64,000 nt of DNA from Caballeronia sordidicola (GTDB lineage Bacteria > Pseudomonadota > Gammaproteobacteria > Burkholderiales > Burkholderiaceae): the NCBI RefSeq assembly GCF_000729995.1, contig NZ_JNFG01000024.1, positions 33,354 to 97,353 of the forward strand, in the 5' to 3' direction. The position numbers were made by a program, and so were the translations under genes. Positions 1-8,356 of this stretch are shown here, piece after piece. How positions within the stretch are numbered: the stretch's first letter is position 1; every line of letters begins with the position of its first letter. The notes under the pieces are model-generated. The model did not search any database. It saw only the letters and a program-made list of their open reading frames with translations, and had not been told where the DNA came from.

Positions 1-263
1 GCGACGTCGGTCAGGCCGACAAAATCCGGTGAAGCTTCCACCAGCGCCGCAGACGGAATGGCCGACTTGACGTCCTTCAAGGCGCTCATTAATGCCGCTT
101 GCGCGCTGTCTGCCTCCCGCGTAAATGCCAGCGCAATCCGGCCTGGTTGACCTACGCCGATCAATGCGTCGTCGCATCCTGCGGCACCGAGACGTCCGAT
201 CAACGCTTCGTGGTCGCAGTCGCTGTCCGATAACCGATACTTCAATGTGAACGTGTATTCCAT
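1..263 (-). CDS. Putative DNA-binding antitoxin-like protein (partial)
   Basis: Only the first 87 codons are present; the 3' end lies outside the window. The N-terminal part resembles a family usually annotated just as 'DNA-binding protein' in Burkholderia and Pseudomonas, whose C-terminal half carries a helix-turn-helix. The visible part ends in PDFVGLTDV, where that HTH would begin. The ATG lies 22 bases inside the 3' end of the preceding small gene, so the two are translationally coupled and share one promoter. The arrangement (small basic protein first, DNA-binding protein second, palindromic promoter) suggests a toxin-antitoxin or other autoregulated pair. The function is inferred from context, not shown. 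Confidence 0.6.
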   Translation of the reverse strand, partial: MEYTFTLKYRLSDSDCDHEALIGRLGAAGCDDALIGVGQPGRIALAFTREADSAQAALMSALKDVKSAIPSAALVEASPDFVGLTDV

Positions 264-547
264 GGCGTTGCCTTAGTTAAGACCGTTGATTGTCCGGAAA
301 CCTTGCGCGACTGAAACGTGCAGTTGTCGACCACGCGCTTGATGGCTCGCGCATGATTCACCGCATTCTTCGGCGTGCTCCACACACTGGTGATACAGAA
401 CTCGCCGCAACGGCATTCGACGGTGTTGTAGGGACAATAAATCCGGCCCCACGCATGGCTTCCTCCTTGTTCGACGCGCCAACCGTGCGTTTCCGCGTGC
501 CGCAGTGCTTCTTCAATTTCCTTCTTCTGATGCTGTGATCGAGTCAT
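242..547 (-). CDS. Small Cys-rich HicA-like protein, putative toxin partner
   Basis: A 101-residue basic protein. Residues 12-35 (helix, HGWRVEQGGSHAWG) recall the HicA/YcfA fold, where a His after GS is catalytic in the mRNA interferase. Unlike HicA it carries cysteines at 38, 45, 47, 51 and 76, with a C-R-C-x3-C cluster that could bind metal. I start at the ATG at 547; an upstream in-frame TTG is possible. The gene overlaps the following antitoxin-like gene by 22 bases and lies just downstream of a strong palindromic promoter. I recognise it only as a conserved partner of that DNA-binding protein; toxin activity is inference. Confidence 0.6.
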   Translation of the reverse strand: MTRSQHQKKEIEEALRHAETHGWRVEQGGSHAWGRIYCPYNTVECRCGEFCITSVWSTPKNAVNHARAIKRVVDNCTFQSRKVSGQSTVLTKATPWNTRSH

Positions 548-558
548 CGTTAGCCCCA

Positions 559-587
559 ATAGTAGAGGCGCCTCTCAAGGTTGTCAA
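559..587 (-). promoter_or_regulatory. Sigma70-type promoter of the toxin-antitoxin-like pair
   Basis: On the minus strand a consensus TTGACA (582-587) and TACTAT (559-564) are separated by exactly 17 bp. Transcription should begin near 552, leaving a leader of only about 5 bases before the ATG at 547, so the message would be nearly leaderless. Confidence 0.75.
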
Positions 588-609
588 GTGACAACCTTGA
601 GAGGCGCCT
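566..609. promoter_or_regulatory. Perfect 21-bp inverted repeat, probable operator
   Basis: Two arms (566-586 and 589-609) are perfect reverse complements over 21 bp with a 2-bp spacer. The left arm contains the spacer and part of the -35 box of the promoter at 559-587, so a bound repressor would block RNA polymerase. This is the usual layout for antitoxin autorepression. Confidence 0.75.
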
Positions 610-688
610 GGAACGTCGATACGAAAACTCGTTTTAGAGTTGTGCGTTCGTCGGTCGACTGTGTGTTCTGCTCACATGACCTTGATCA

Positions 689-1933
689 TCACGCTTTTGC
701 CGTTACCGTTTTTTCCTTCGCATCCCGGGTATTTGGCAGCAGGATCGTCAGGACTCCGATCAGCGGCAGGAACGAACAAACCTTATAGACATAATCGATG
801 CTCGTCGCGTCAGCCAGATGGCCGAGGACTGCAGCGCCGATGCCGCCCATGCCGAACGCAAAGCCAAAAAACAACCCCGCCACCATGCCGACCTTACCGG
901 GAATCAGCTCGGTTGCATAAACCAGGATGGCCGAGAACGCCGATGCCAGGATCAGCCCGATCACCACCGACAGCACGCCGGTCCAGAACAGGTTGGCGAA
1001 CGGCAACATCAGGGTGAACGGCGCGACGCCCAGGATGGATACCCAGATCACAACCTTGCGGCCGATCTTGTCGCCTACCGGACCGCCCACGATCGTGCCC
1101 ACCGCCACTGCCGCGAGGAACCAGAACAAATGCACCTGCGCGGTTTCCACTGGCAAATGAAACTTGCTGATCAGGTAGAACGTGAAGTAGCTGCTGATGC
1201 TCGCCAGATAGAAGTACTTCGAGAATACGAGCAGCATGAGGACCGTCATCGCGAGCATGACTTTATTGCGCGGCAATGCAGACACTGCCGCCGACGCACG
1301 CGCCTTCTTCACTGCAGGATGGCGTTGATACCAGCGGCCAATGTTGGCCAGCACGAAGATGGCGAGGAGTGCCGCAGCCGAGAACCACGCAATGCTACGC
1401 TGGCCGTGCGGCATCACTACCAAGGCGGCCAGCAAGGGCCCGAGGGAACTGCCCGCATTGCCGCCAACCTGGAACACTGACTGCGCAAGCCCGTGGCGCC
1501 CTCCCGACGCCATGCGCGCCACCCGCGAAGACTCGGGGTGGAATATCGACGATCCGCATCCAACCAGCGCCGCGGCGACCAGCAATACGGGAAAGCTTCC
1601 GGCCATCGACATCAGCAACAAGCCGCATAGCGTAAAACCCATACCGACCGGCAGCGAATACGGTTTCGGATGTTTGTCGGTATATAGGCCGACCAGCGGC
1701 TGCAGCAGCGACGCCGTGATCTGGTAGGTCAGCGTAATCAAGCCGATTTGCCCAAACGACAACGAAAACTCGCTTTTGAACATCGGGTAGATGGCGAGGA
1801 TCAGCGACTGGATCATGTCGTTGAGCAAATGCGCAAAACTGATCGCACCGAGCACGGAGAAGGCTGTGCGTGGAATGGCAGGGCTCAGGGCGGGTGCGCC
1901 GCCGAGGGCGCTTTTATCGATACTTGTCTGCAT
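689..1933 (-). CDS. fsr: MFS efflux transporter, fosmidomycin-resistance (Fsr) family
   Basis: A 414-residue inner-membrane protein with about 12 hydrophobic segments. The N-terminal FAHLLNDMIQSLILAIYP and the following LTYQITASLLQPLVGLYTD are typical of the Fsr branch of the major facilitator superfamily, proton-driven drug exporters named for fosmidomycin resistance in E. coli. The conserved GCGSSIFHPESSRVAR segment and the central cytoplasmic break near residue 205 are present. Length is normal for the family. It stands alone, reading away from the chemoreceptor gene to its right. The substrate in this organism is unknown. Confidence 0.85.
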   Translation of the reverse strand: MQTSIDKSALGGAPALSPAIPRTAFSVLGAISFAHLLNDMIQSLILAIYPMFKSEFSLSFGQIGLITLTYQITASLLQPLVGLYTDKHPKPYSLPVGMGFTLCGLLLMSMAGSFPVLLVAAALVGCGSSIFHPESSRVARMASGGRHGLAQSVFQVGGNAGSSLGPLLAALVVMPHGQRSIAWFSAAALLAIFVLANIGRWYQRHPAVKKARASAAVSALPRNKVMLAMTVLMLLVFSKYFYLASISSYFTFYLISKFHLPVETAQVHLFWFLAAVAVGTIVGGPVGDKIGRKVVIWVSILGVAPFTLMLPFANLFWTGVLSVVIGLILASAFSAILVYATELIPGKVGMVAGLFFGFAFGMGGIGAAVLGHLADATSIDYVYKVCSFLPLIGVLTILLPNTRDAKEKTVTAKA

Positions 1934-2252
1934 GATTGAGGCTCGATTTGTCTCTCGTCGTATTTCGTTGTCTGGCCGAAGCGCACGGACGAAGGCGCAA
2001 TGCGCCGTGTCGTAATAATTTTAATGTGTCCTCTACGCATTGTCCGGCCAAATTTTGTCGCGAAACGGACATCAGTTTGCCCATACCTGGCGCGTGCGCG
2101 CCCGGTTTTGGTGAGATGGACATCGGTTGCGACCTGTGGGGAAAACACGCCTAAAGAAGCGCCGTTTCCCGCCGTAGACCATTGATGTAGCCGTGTGACC
2201 AGCCCAAGAAGCAGGCCGCGCGATGCCAATCAAAATTTAGGGAATTCAACAG
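1934..2252. other. Divergent intergenic region between fsr and the chemoreceptor gene
   Basis: Holds the promoters of both divergent genes. I see AT-rich stretches near 2016-2032 and 2046-2058 but no pair of boxes good enough to call, and no convincing coding sequence. Confidence 0.5.
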
Positions 2253-3908
2253 ATGAAACCGTTTTCGCTGCGGGGCAATCCCGGCGCTGAATTTATTCCC
2301 GATGGCGGCGCCAAGGCAGCCGCCCGGGCGATGGCGAAGATCGCCGTCACGAGCGGCCGGTCGTTGTCCGTCAAGGCGTCGTTGCGTCTCGCGTTCGCTT
2401 TGTTGCTGGTCGGCACGCTGGCTATTGGCGTGATTGCGCTGACGCAGATCAGCCGTCTCAACGGTTCGACGGAATCCATTTATCGCGAGGGGTATGTCGC
2501 CAGCCGGGACGTTGAAGAACTGCGCAGCGCCGTGCTGCGCGCGAGCCGCTCGCAAAAGATGCTGCTCACCGCGACCACCGCGAAGGAGCGCGACGAACTC
2601 GGCGCGGACGTTGAACACGCGCTCGCCGACATCGGCCGCGGGCAACATAACCTGCAAAATTACGCGGACCCGACCGGCGACCAGAAACGCCTGGCCACAG
2701 CCGTTGGCGCGTGGAGCACCGACCTGCGCACCTTCGTCAAACTGGTGAAGGAACAACCGCTCGACCTGTCGCAGATGAACTGGCAGGTCGGAATGATGGA
2801 CGTCTCGCTGCTGGTGGCAACAGCCAAGCTGGAAAAGCTCGTGAATGGGCTTATCGAACAGCGCGGCGCGGCGGCCAAGGCGATTATCGAATCGGCGGCT
2901 GCCATTTATCACGCATCGTTTGTGATGGTGGCCGTGCTGACGCTCGTGCTGATCGTGCTTGCGTTCGCAGTGGGCGAATGGGTGGTGCGTCGGCTGGCAA
3001 AGCAGCTCGGCGGCGAACCCGTCTATGCGATGGAAATTGCGAGCCGGATCGCGGCGGGCGACCTGTCGAACCGCATCTCGATCGCCAAGCGCGATAACAC
3101 CAGCATGCTCCATGCGCTTTCGGGCATGCAGAAGGATTTATCGACGACGGTCGGCGAAATCGCGGCCAGCGCGGAAGCCATCGCGTCGGCGTCCAGCGAA
3201 ATCTCGCAGGGCAACGTGGACTTGTCGCAACGCACGGAGCAGCAGGCCGTCGCGCTGGAAAAGACGGCGTCGAGCATGGAGGAATTGACGTCCACCGTAC
3301 GCCAGAACGCCGAGAACGCGAAGCAGGCGAGCTCGCTGGCGTACAACGCATCCGAGATTGCGGAGAAGGGCGGCGTGGTGGTCGGACGCGTGGTGGCGAC
3401 CATGGAGCAGATCAATGCGAGCGCGAAGAGCATTGGCGACATTATCGGGGTGATCGAAGGCATCGCGTTCCAGACGAATATTCTCGCGCTCAATGCAGCC
3501 GTGGAAGCGGCGCGGGCGGGTGAAGAGGGGCGCGGATTTGCGGTCGTCGCCGGAGAAGTGCGGAACCTCGCGCAACGGTCGTCGGCGGCGGCGAAGGAAA
3601 TCAAGGGCTTGATCCACGCGTCGGTGGCGCGTGTTTCCGATGGCTCGACCTTCGCCCACGAAGCCGGCACGACCATGGAAGAGGTCGTGAAGGCGGTCAA
3701 GCGCGTGACGGACATCATGGGCGAGATTTCGGCGGCGTCGGCGGAGCAGAGCAGCGGTATCGAGGAAATCAATCTCGCCGTGACGCAAATGGACGCGGGC
3801 ACGCAGCAGAACGCGGCGCTGGTCGAGCAAGCGGCGGCTGCCGCGCAGTCGCTGGACGATCAGGCACATGCGCTGAAACAACTGGTCGGAAAATTTCAGT
3901 TGGCGTGA
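2253..3908 (+). CDS. Methyl-accepting chemotaxis protein
   Basis: A 551-residue transmembrane chemoreceptor. After a charged N-terminal tail of about 40 residues come TM1 (46-66), a periplasmic domain of about 155 residues with the helical pattern of a four-helix-bundle sensor, TM2 (222-243), a HAMP linker (244-296) and the cytoplasmic signalling hairpin. The hairpin tip, with FQTNILALNAAVEAARAG followed by GRGFAVVAGEVRNLAQRS, contacts CheA and CheW. The C-terminus lacks the NWETF-type pentapeptide that tethers CheR and CheB in some receptors. No che genes are nearby, so it works with a distant chemotaxis operon. The ligand cannot be told from sequence. Confidence 0.92.
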   Translation: MKPFSLRGNPGAEFIPDGGAKAAARAMAKIAVTSGRSLSVKASLRLAFALLLVGTLAIGVIALTQISRLNGSTESIYREGYVASRDVEELRSAVLRASRSQKMLLTATTAKERDELGADVEHALADIGRGQHNLQNYADPTGDQKRLATAVGAWSTDLRTFVKLVKEQPLDLSQMNWQVGMMDVSLLVATAKLEKLVNGLIEQRGAAAKAIIESAAAIYHASFVMVAVLTLVLIVLAFAVGEWVVRRLAKQLGGEPVYAMEIASRIAAGDLSNRISIAKRDNTSMLHALSGMQKDLSTTVGEIAASAEAIASASSEISQGNVDLSQRTEQQAVALEKTASSMEELTSTVRQNAENAKQASSLAYNASEIAEKGGVVVGRVVATMEQINASAKSIGDIIGVIEGIAFQTNILALNAAVEAARAGEEGRGFAVVAGEVRNLAQRSSAAAKEIKGLIHASVARVSDGSTFAHEAGTTMEEVVKAVKRVTDIMGEISAASAEQSSGIEEINLAVTQMDAGTQQNAALVEQAAAAAQSLDDQAHALKQLVGKFQLA

Positions 3909-4107
3909 TGTAACACGGTGTGCACACTGATGAAAGAACCGAGGCTTGCCGAACCGCCAGCCTTTGTTCTAGAATTCGCGACGGGCGCGGCAGGGCGCCC
4001 AGTCTCGCGAAAGTGAAAACACCTGTCACGCGTTATCGCTTCATCTGGATAAACCGCAACGTTGAACCTTTAGCCGCAGCGAGAACGGCACAACAAGGAG
4101 AAACGTC

Positions 4108-4557
4108 ATGTGGTCAACATCCTGTCCTCGCACTATCAGTTCCGAACTCACCAACACCGAATTTCTTCGACGCCACGCGCGCCGGCTGCTTCGTCGCGCT
4201 CACGCGGACAATACAAGCACGGCGATGCCCGTCGTGCGCCGCCTGCTCGCTGCGGGCGTCACCCGCGCCGGGACGCTCGCGGAGCTTCACAAGACGCGCA
4301 CGGAGGTTCAGCTCAAGCACGTATTGAATATGCTGGCTGTCGAGCTGGGTCATATCGGCTGGGACGCCTGCAAGCCGCTGCTCGACACGCGAGAGGCGGC
4401 CGTCATCGATCGATACCGCTTCGATGCGGGCGCTTTTGGCGACTACGAGAAAGTGTGGTTTGCGGGTGCCGGCGCTGCACGTGAGTGGCAGCGCGAACAT
4501 GGAGGGTACATCGTGGAGTACGGCGATCAGGCGGTGGCAATACTCTGGCGCGAGTGA
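4108..4557 (+). CDS. Hypothetical protein (149 aa)
   Basis: I do not recognise a domain. The start is well supported by AAGGAG eight bases upstream of the ATG. The protein is soluble, with an Arg-rich first third (RRHARRLLRRAH), a helical middle (VQLKHVLNMLAVELGHIG), and an aromatic C-terminus (YEKVWFAGAG, YIVEYGDQAVAILWRE). No signal peptide or membrane segment is seen. It lies between the chemoreceptor and an HDOD gene on the opposite strand. About 200 bp upstream separate it from the chemoreceptor, including an imperfect hairpin at 3935-3970, so it probably has its own promoter. Confidence 0.65.
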   Translation: MWSTSCPRTISSELTNTEFLRRHARRLLRRAHADNTSTAMPVVRRLLAAGVTRAGTLAELHKTRTEVQLKHVLNMLAVELGHIGWDACKPLLDTREAAVIDRYRFDAGAFGDYEKVWFAGAGAAREWQREHGGYIVEYGDQAVAILWRE

Positions 4558-4644
4558 AGAGTAGCTTGAGGTTGTTCAACTCGCTGTCGCGCTGCAGGTT
4601 CGTGAAAAAGAATCGGCTGCGTGACGGCCAAAGCACAGCAAACG

Positions 4645-6120
4645 TTAAAGCAACTCCACTTCCTTCCAGCCCGCGTTAGAAAAAAAACGACTTAATTCCC
4701 GCATGAGTTCATTCAGCGCCGACATTTCCGGCGGCGTAATCTTGCGTACGTGCTGCGCCTGTGTCCAGTCGCCGTAAAGCATGGCCACCGTCGAGCCGTT
4801 CGCCTTCACGGGCAGCAGCACGAACGCGTGGGCGTCGCCGAATGACGGTTTGAACCAGCGCGGCAAGCGGGCTTCAATCCGCGGGTCGCGAGCATTCTCG
4901 ATAAAAATCCCGACCGGGTTAGAGATCGCCAGATGGAACACGTCAGGCTCGAACGCCGCGGGAAATGTCAGCGACGGCAGCAACTGCTCCACGCCCGCCC
5001 CAAGCCCGAGGCGCGCCTGGAACTCATTGTTGGACTGGCGCACGAATACCACCGTGCGCGAAAACGTGAGCCCGGCCAGCACCGCTTCCGACGCCATCGC
5101 CAGCACCGCGCTCAGCGCATTCTTCGACGGCAGCGAGCGCAAGTCCTCGAGTCCCGCTGCAATCCGCGCTTCCGCCGATAACCCCGCGCGCGCAATGGCA
5201 TCGGCGTCCGCGCGCAGTTCCACGATCTCCCGCATCACGCCGTCGTTCGAGTCCTCGTTCGCGAGGGCAAGGCTCATCGCGGCGAGCGTGGCGGCATCGG
5301 TCAGCAATGCGCGGCTATAGCGGTTCGCAATATCCACCAGCGACGACTCGCGATGTGCCTCGTCGACATGCTGCGCGGTGAGCGCGTCGGCGACTTCGGT
5401 GGAATAGTTGGTGACGGCCTGCAGCCAGCGCACATGGCGCGGCGTTTTTTCATCGACGGGGGCGAGCGGGTCGCGGGTCAGCATGCCGGTGCGGATGGTC
5501 TCCGGCAGGCGCCAGCGGTCCGCAGCTTCCATGCCGATTTCCTCGAAGGTGACGCCGAGCAACGTGCTGCACGCGAGGCTGTCGCTGATCTGCTCGGCCG
5601 TGGCCTTGCGGCGCAACTGATCCCACTCGGTCTCAAGGTAAAACGCCACCAGCAGCTTGCCGATCTGACGCATCAGCGTGCAGACCACCGCTTCTTCCGA
5701 CGCCCGGAACTCGCTGTGCTCGGTGACTTGCCGCGCAACGGTGCCGGACAGCAGCGTGCGGTTCAGTTCGAGCTTGGCGTCAATGCGCCGTGGTGCGCTT
5801 TGATGAAAATGATCGACCAGCTTCAGCCCGACCACCAGGTGGCCGACCGCGTCCATGCCCAGCACCATCAACGCGCGCGTCACGGTGGTGATGTTGCCGC
5901 CGAACGAGATGTACATCGCGGAGTTGGCGAGCCGCAATACCTTCTGCGTGAGGCCGAAGTCGGACAGAACGACCTGGACCAGGGCCGTAAAGTCCAGGTC
6001 GTCGTCGCTCATTGCGGACACAGTGGTGCGCAGAGCCTGGGAGAGCATCGGAAAGTCTCCGCGCTCGCTCATTCGGCCCCACAGCTTGTCCAGTAGTTCG
6101 GCTTTGGAATTGCTTGCCAT
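4645..6120 (-). CDS. HDOD domain signalling protein
   Basis: A 491-residue soluble protein. The N-terminal 215 residues match the HDOD domain, a metal-free relative of HD phosphohydrolases; FGLTQKVLRLANSAMY and ITTVTRALMVLGMDAV are typical. The C-terminal 200 residues look like a GAF-type sensor fold (VFVRQSNNEFQARLGLG, AFVLLPVKANGSTVAMLYGD). HDOD proteins act in signalling, often alongside c-di-GMP enzymes, but have no known catalysis. The neighbours agree: a GGDEF-EAL protein lies upstream on the same strand and an EAL-HDOD protein further on. A hairpin at 6144-6169 lies in its 5' region. The partner or ligand is unknown. Confidence 0.85.
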   Translation of the reverse strand: MASNSKAELLDKLWGRMSERGDFPMLSQALRTTVSAMSDDDLDFTALVQVVLSDFGLTQKVLRLANSAMYISFGGNITTVTRALMVLGMDAVGHLVVGLKLVDHFHQSAPRRIDAKLELNRTLLSGTVARQVTEHSEFRASEEAVVCTLMRQIGKLLVAFYLETEWDQLRRKATAEQISDSLACSTLLGVTFEEIGMEAADRWRLPETIRTGMLTRDPLAPVDEKTPRHVRWLQAVTNYSTEVADALTAQHVDEAHRESSLVDIANRYSRALLTDAATLAAMSLALANEDSNDGVMREIVELRADADAIARAGLSAEARIAAGLEDLRSLPSKNALSAVLAMASEAVLAGLTFSRTVVFVRQSNNEFQARLGLGAGVEQLLPSLTFPAAFEPDVFHLAISNPVGIFIENARDPRIEARLPRWFKPSFGDAHAFVLLPVKANGSTVAMLYGDWTQAQHVRKITPPEMSALNELMRELSRFFSNAGWKEVELL

Positions 6121-6143
6121 GCGATTGGTGTCAATGCCTTACA

Positions 6144-6169
6144 CGGTTCCGGCCGGGTGCCCGGAACCG
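6144..6169. repeat. Perfect 9-bp inverted repeat upstream of the HDOD gene
   Basis: CGGTTCCGG (6144-6152) and CCGGAACCG (6161-6169) with an 8-base loop, 24 bp before the HDOD start codon. No T-run follows on either strand, so it is more likely a leader hairpin or operator than a terminator. Confidence 0.45.
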
Positions 6170-6206
6170 CTTGAATCGTCGACCTGGGTCGAAGTGTAAT
6201 GCGCGC

Positions 6207-6252
6207 AAAAAAGCCCGCATAAATCCTGCATAAACCTTATAACGGCGGGCTT
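6207..6252 (-). terminator. Probable terminator of the GGDEF-EAL gene
   Basis: On the minus strand AAGCCCGC and GCGGGCTT form an 8-bp stem with a large 26-base loop, followed by a run of T's (6207-6212 read as T). The position, about 90 bp after the stop codon at 6341, is suitable. Confidence 0.5.
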
Positions 6253-6340
6253 GCACGGAAGCTTTACAGCAAACCACGAATGAAACACTGCAATAGCTCC
6301 GGTCGCGGGGCTCCTGCCGACGCAAAAACGTGACGGTATC

Positions 6341-8356
6341 TTAACAAGGCGCCTGGAGAAAGAGCGTTTTATCCTGAAAGCAACGCATCAGGTCGCCGGC
6401 GGGCAGGGCTTTGCTGATCAGCCATCCCTGGATCTGGTCACAGCCCATCTCGATCAACAGTTCGCGCTGCGCCTCTGTCTCCACGCCTTCCGCCACGAGT
6501 TCGAGCCCCAGTGATTTTGCCAGGCCTACCACCGCGGCCACGATTGCCTGGTTGTTGCGCGAGGTCAGCAGGTTTTCGATGAAACTGCGATCGATCTTCA
6601 GCTTCGAAAGCGGGAAGCGCTGCAGATAGGAAAGGCTGGAATAGCCGGTGCCGAAGTCATCGACGGCGAACGCAATGCCAAGTGCCGCCAGCGTTTCGAG
6701 CAGACGGGTAGCTTCTTCGGGATCATGCATCAGCAGGCTTTCGGTGATCTCGAACACGAGCCGGCGCGGATCGAGGCCTGTCAGTTGCAGCGCCTCTTTC
6801 ACGTTCTGCGTAAAACGCTTGTCGCGGAATTGCTGCGGCGAGACGTTCACGGAAACGTAGTCCAGCACGAAACCTTCGCTGTCCCACTGCACCAGCTGCA
6901 TGCACGCGGCCTTGAGCACCCAGTTGCCAAGATAGTTGATCAGGCCGATTGATTCCGCGAGCGGAATGAACGCTGTCGGCGGGACGAGACCGTGCACCGG
7001 ATGCTGCCAGCGGATCAGCGCTTCCGCGCCGACCACGCCGCCGCTGCGGCTTTCGGTGATCGGCTGGAAGTGCAGCGAAAACTCGCCGTTGCGCACGCCT
7101 TCGTAAAGATCGCCTTCCAGGTTCAGGCGCTCGGCGTCGCGGGGGTCGTCGTCGGGAACGTGGAACACGACAATATTGCCGCCCGAAGTCTTCGCCTGTG
7201 CCAGTGCGTGGTCGGCCATGCGCAGCAGGCTGCTGCTCTCTTGCTCGACTTCGTCGGGGAAGATGGCCGCGCCAATGCTCGCCGATAAATGCGTATGTTG
7301 TCCACGATACCGGTAGGGCTGCGCAATTGCGCTCAACACCCGCCGCGCGACATCCTCGGCCGCTGTGGCCGCCTCGGTCGTGGTGCCGGCCGAGAACAGC
7401 ACGGCGAATTCGTCGCTGGCCACGCGCGCCACCCGCTCGCCGGCGCGTGCTGCGTGCTGGATGCGGCGTGCGGTCTCGCGCAGCATGTCGTCGCCGGCGT
7501 CGTAGCCGAGTGCGCGGTTGATGCGCTGGAAGTCGTCGATATCCACCAGCAGCAACGCCGCATGCGTATGCGTGTGAACGGCCTCGGCCTGGGCGGTGTC
7601 GATCGCGCTTTTCAGCGCCGTCAGGTTCTCGAGGCCGGTCAGCGAATCGTGATGCAGCGCGTGCTGCAGCGCGGTTTCGCGCTCGCGCCAGTGCGAAACC
7701 TCAAACGCGGCGAGCGCGAAGCCGGACAGATCCGGCGCGTGCGTGGCGAGGATCCGCAGTTCGACGAGGATCGGCGTGGTCAGGGATTTCAGCAGATGCA
7801 GCGTCGCGGTCTCCAACTTGCCGCTTTGTTGTGCACGGGCGACGAGCGCATCGAGTTCATCGATTTCATGCGAGGGCACCAGCTCATGCAACGTGAGCGA
7901 GCTCAGGTAGTCGCGGTGATAACCCAGGAACTCGATGCTCCCCGCCGATACATAGCAAAACCGCAGCGATGCATCCACTTGCGCCACGAAATCGACGGCG
8001 GCAAGGGTGGCTTCCGTGGCGACGCTTAGGTGAGCCTCAGCTTCATTCACCGCCGCCGGATGCAATAGATGAAGCGGCGCAGGCGACGCCGAAGCTGGGA
8101 CGATCCGTCCTGTTTTCGCCCCCCGTGCACCGTGCGACGTCGATTCCGGGAGGGTGGGCGGCCGCGGCAGAGGGTCACGGCTACCCGTGGCCAGCACGGG
8201 TGCTGGTGAACCTTCTGCGGTAGCGAACCTGACGATACAGCTTGGCAACGCGGTCGCGATCAACGTTCTGACATTCGCGCGAACGGCGGCGCTGGTTTGG
8301 CCGGCTAGGGCGATCCATGCATTCAAGCGCTGGGCGGTGATCCGTTTTACTGGCAT
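6341..8356 (-). CDS. PAS-GGDEF-EAL protein, probable c-di-GMP phosphodiesterase
   Basis: A 671-residue protein counted from the ATG at 8356. Residues 115-222 look like a PAS sensor, 235-400 a GGDEF domain and 420-665 an EAL domain. The EAL half keeps its signature residues: EAL at 445-447, NVSPQQF, EITESLL and DDFGTGYSS at 566-574, then VAEGVET. It should therefore hydrolyse c-di-GMP to pGpG. The GGDEF motif reads ASDEF (313-317), missing both glycines, so cyclase activity is doubtful and the domain may bind GTP as a regulatory module. The first 110 residues are low in recognisable structure. It sits between two HDOD-containing genes. Confidence 0.88.
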   Translation of the reverse strand: MPVKRITAQRLNAWIALAGQTSAAVRANVRTLIATALPSCIVRFATAEGSPAPVLATGSRDPLPRPPTLPESTSHGARGAKTGRIVPASASPAPLHLLHPAAVNEAEAHLSVATEATLAAVDFVAQVDASLRFCYVSAGSIEFLGYHRDYLSSLTLHELVPSHEIDELDALVARAQQSGKLETATLHLLKSLTTPILVELRILATHAPDLSGFALAAFEVSHWRERETALQHALHHDSLTGLENLTALKSAIDTAQAEAVHTHTHAALLLVDIDDFQRINRALGYDAGDDMLRETARRIQHAARAGERVARVASDEFAVLFSAGTTTEAATAAEDVARRVLSAIAQPYRYRGQHTHLSASIGAAIFPDEVEQESSSLLRMADHALAQAKTSGGNIVVFHVPDDDPRDAERLNLEGDLYEGVRNGEFSLHFQPITESRSGGVVGAEALIRWQHPVHGLVPPTAFIPLAESIGLINYLGNWVLKAACMQLVQWDSEGFVLDYVSVNVSPQQFRDKRFTQNVKEALQLTGLDPRRLVFEITESLLMHDPEEATRLLETLAALGIAFAVDDFGTGYSSLSYLQRFPLSKLKIDRSFIENLLTSRNNQAIVAAVVGLAKSLGLELVAEGVETEAQRELLIEMGCDQIQGWLISKALPAGDLMRCFQDKTLFLQAPC

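Noticed and set aside
3935..3970. Imperfect hairpin after the chemoreceptor gene as terminator
   Set aside because: Two 5-bp stems separated by an internal loop and no T-run after them; too weak to call.
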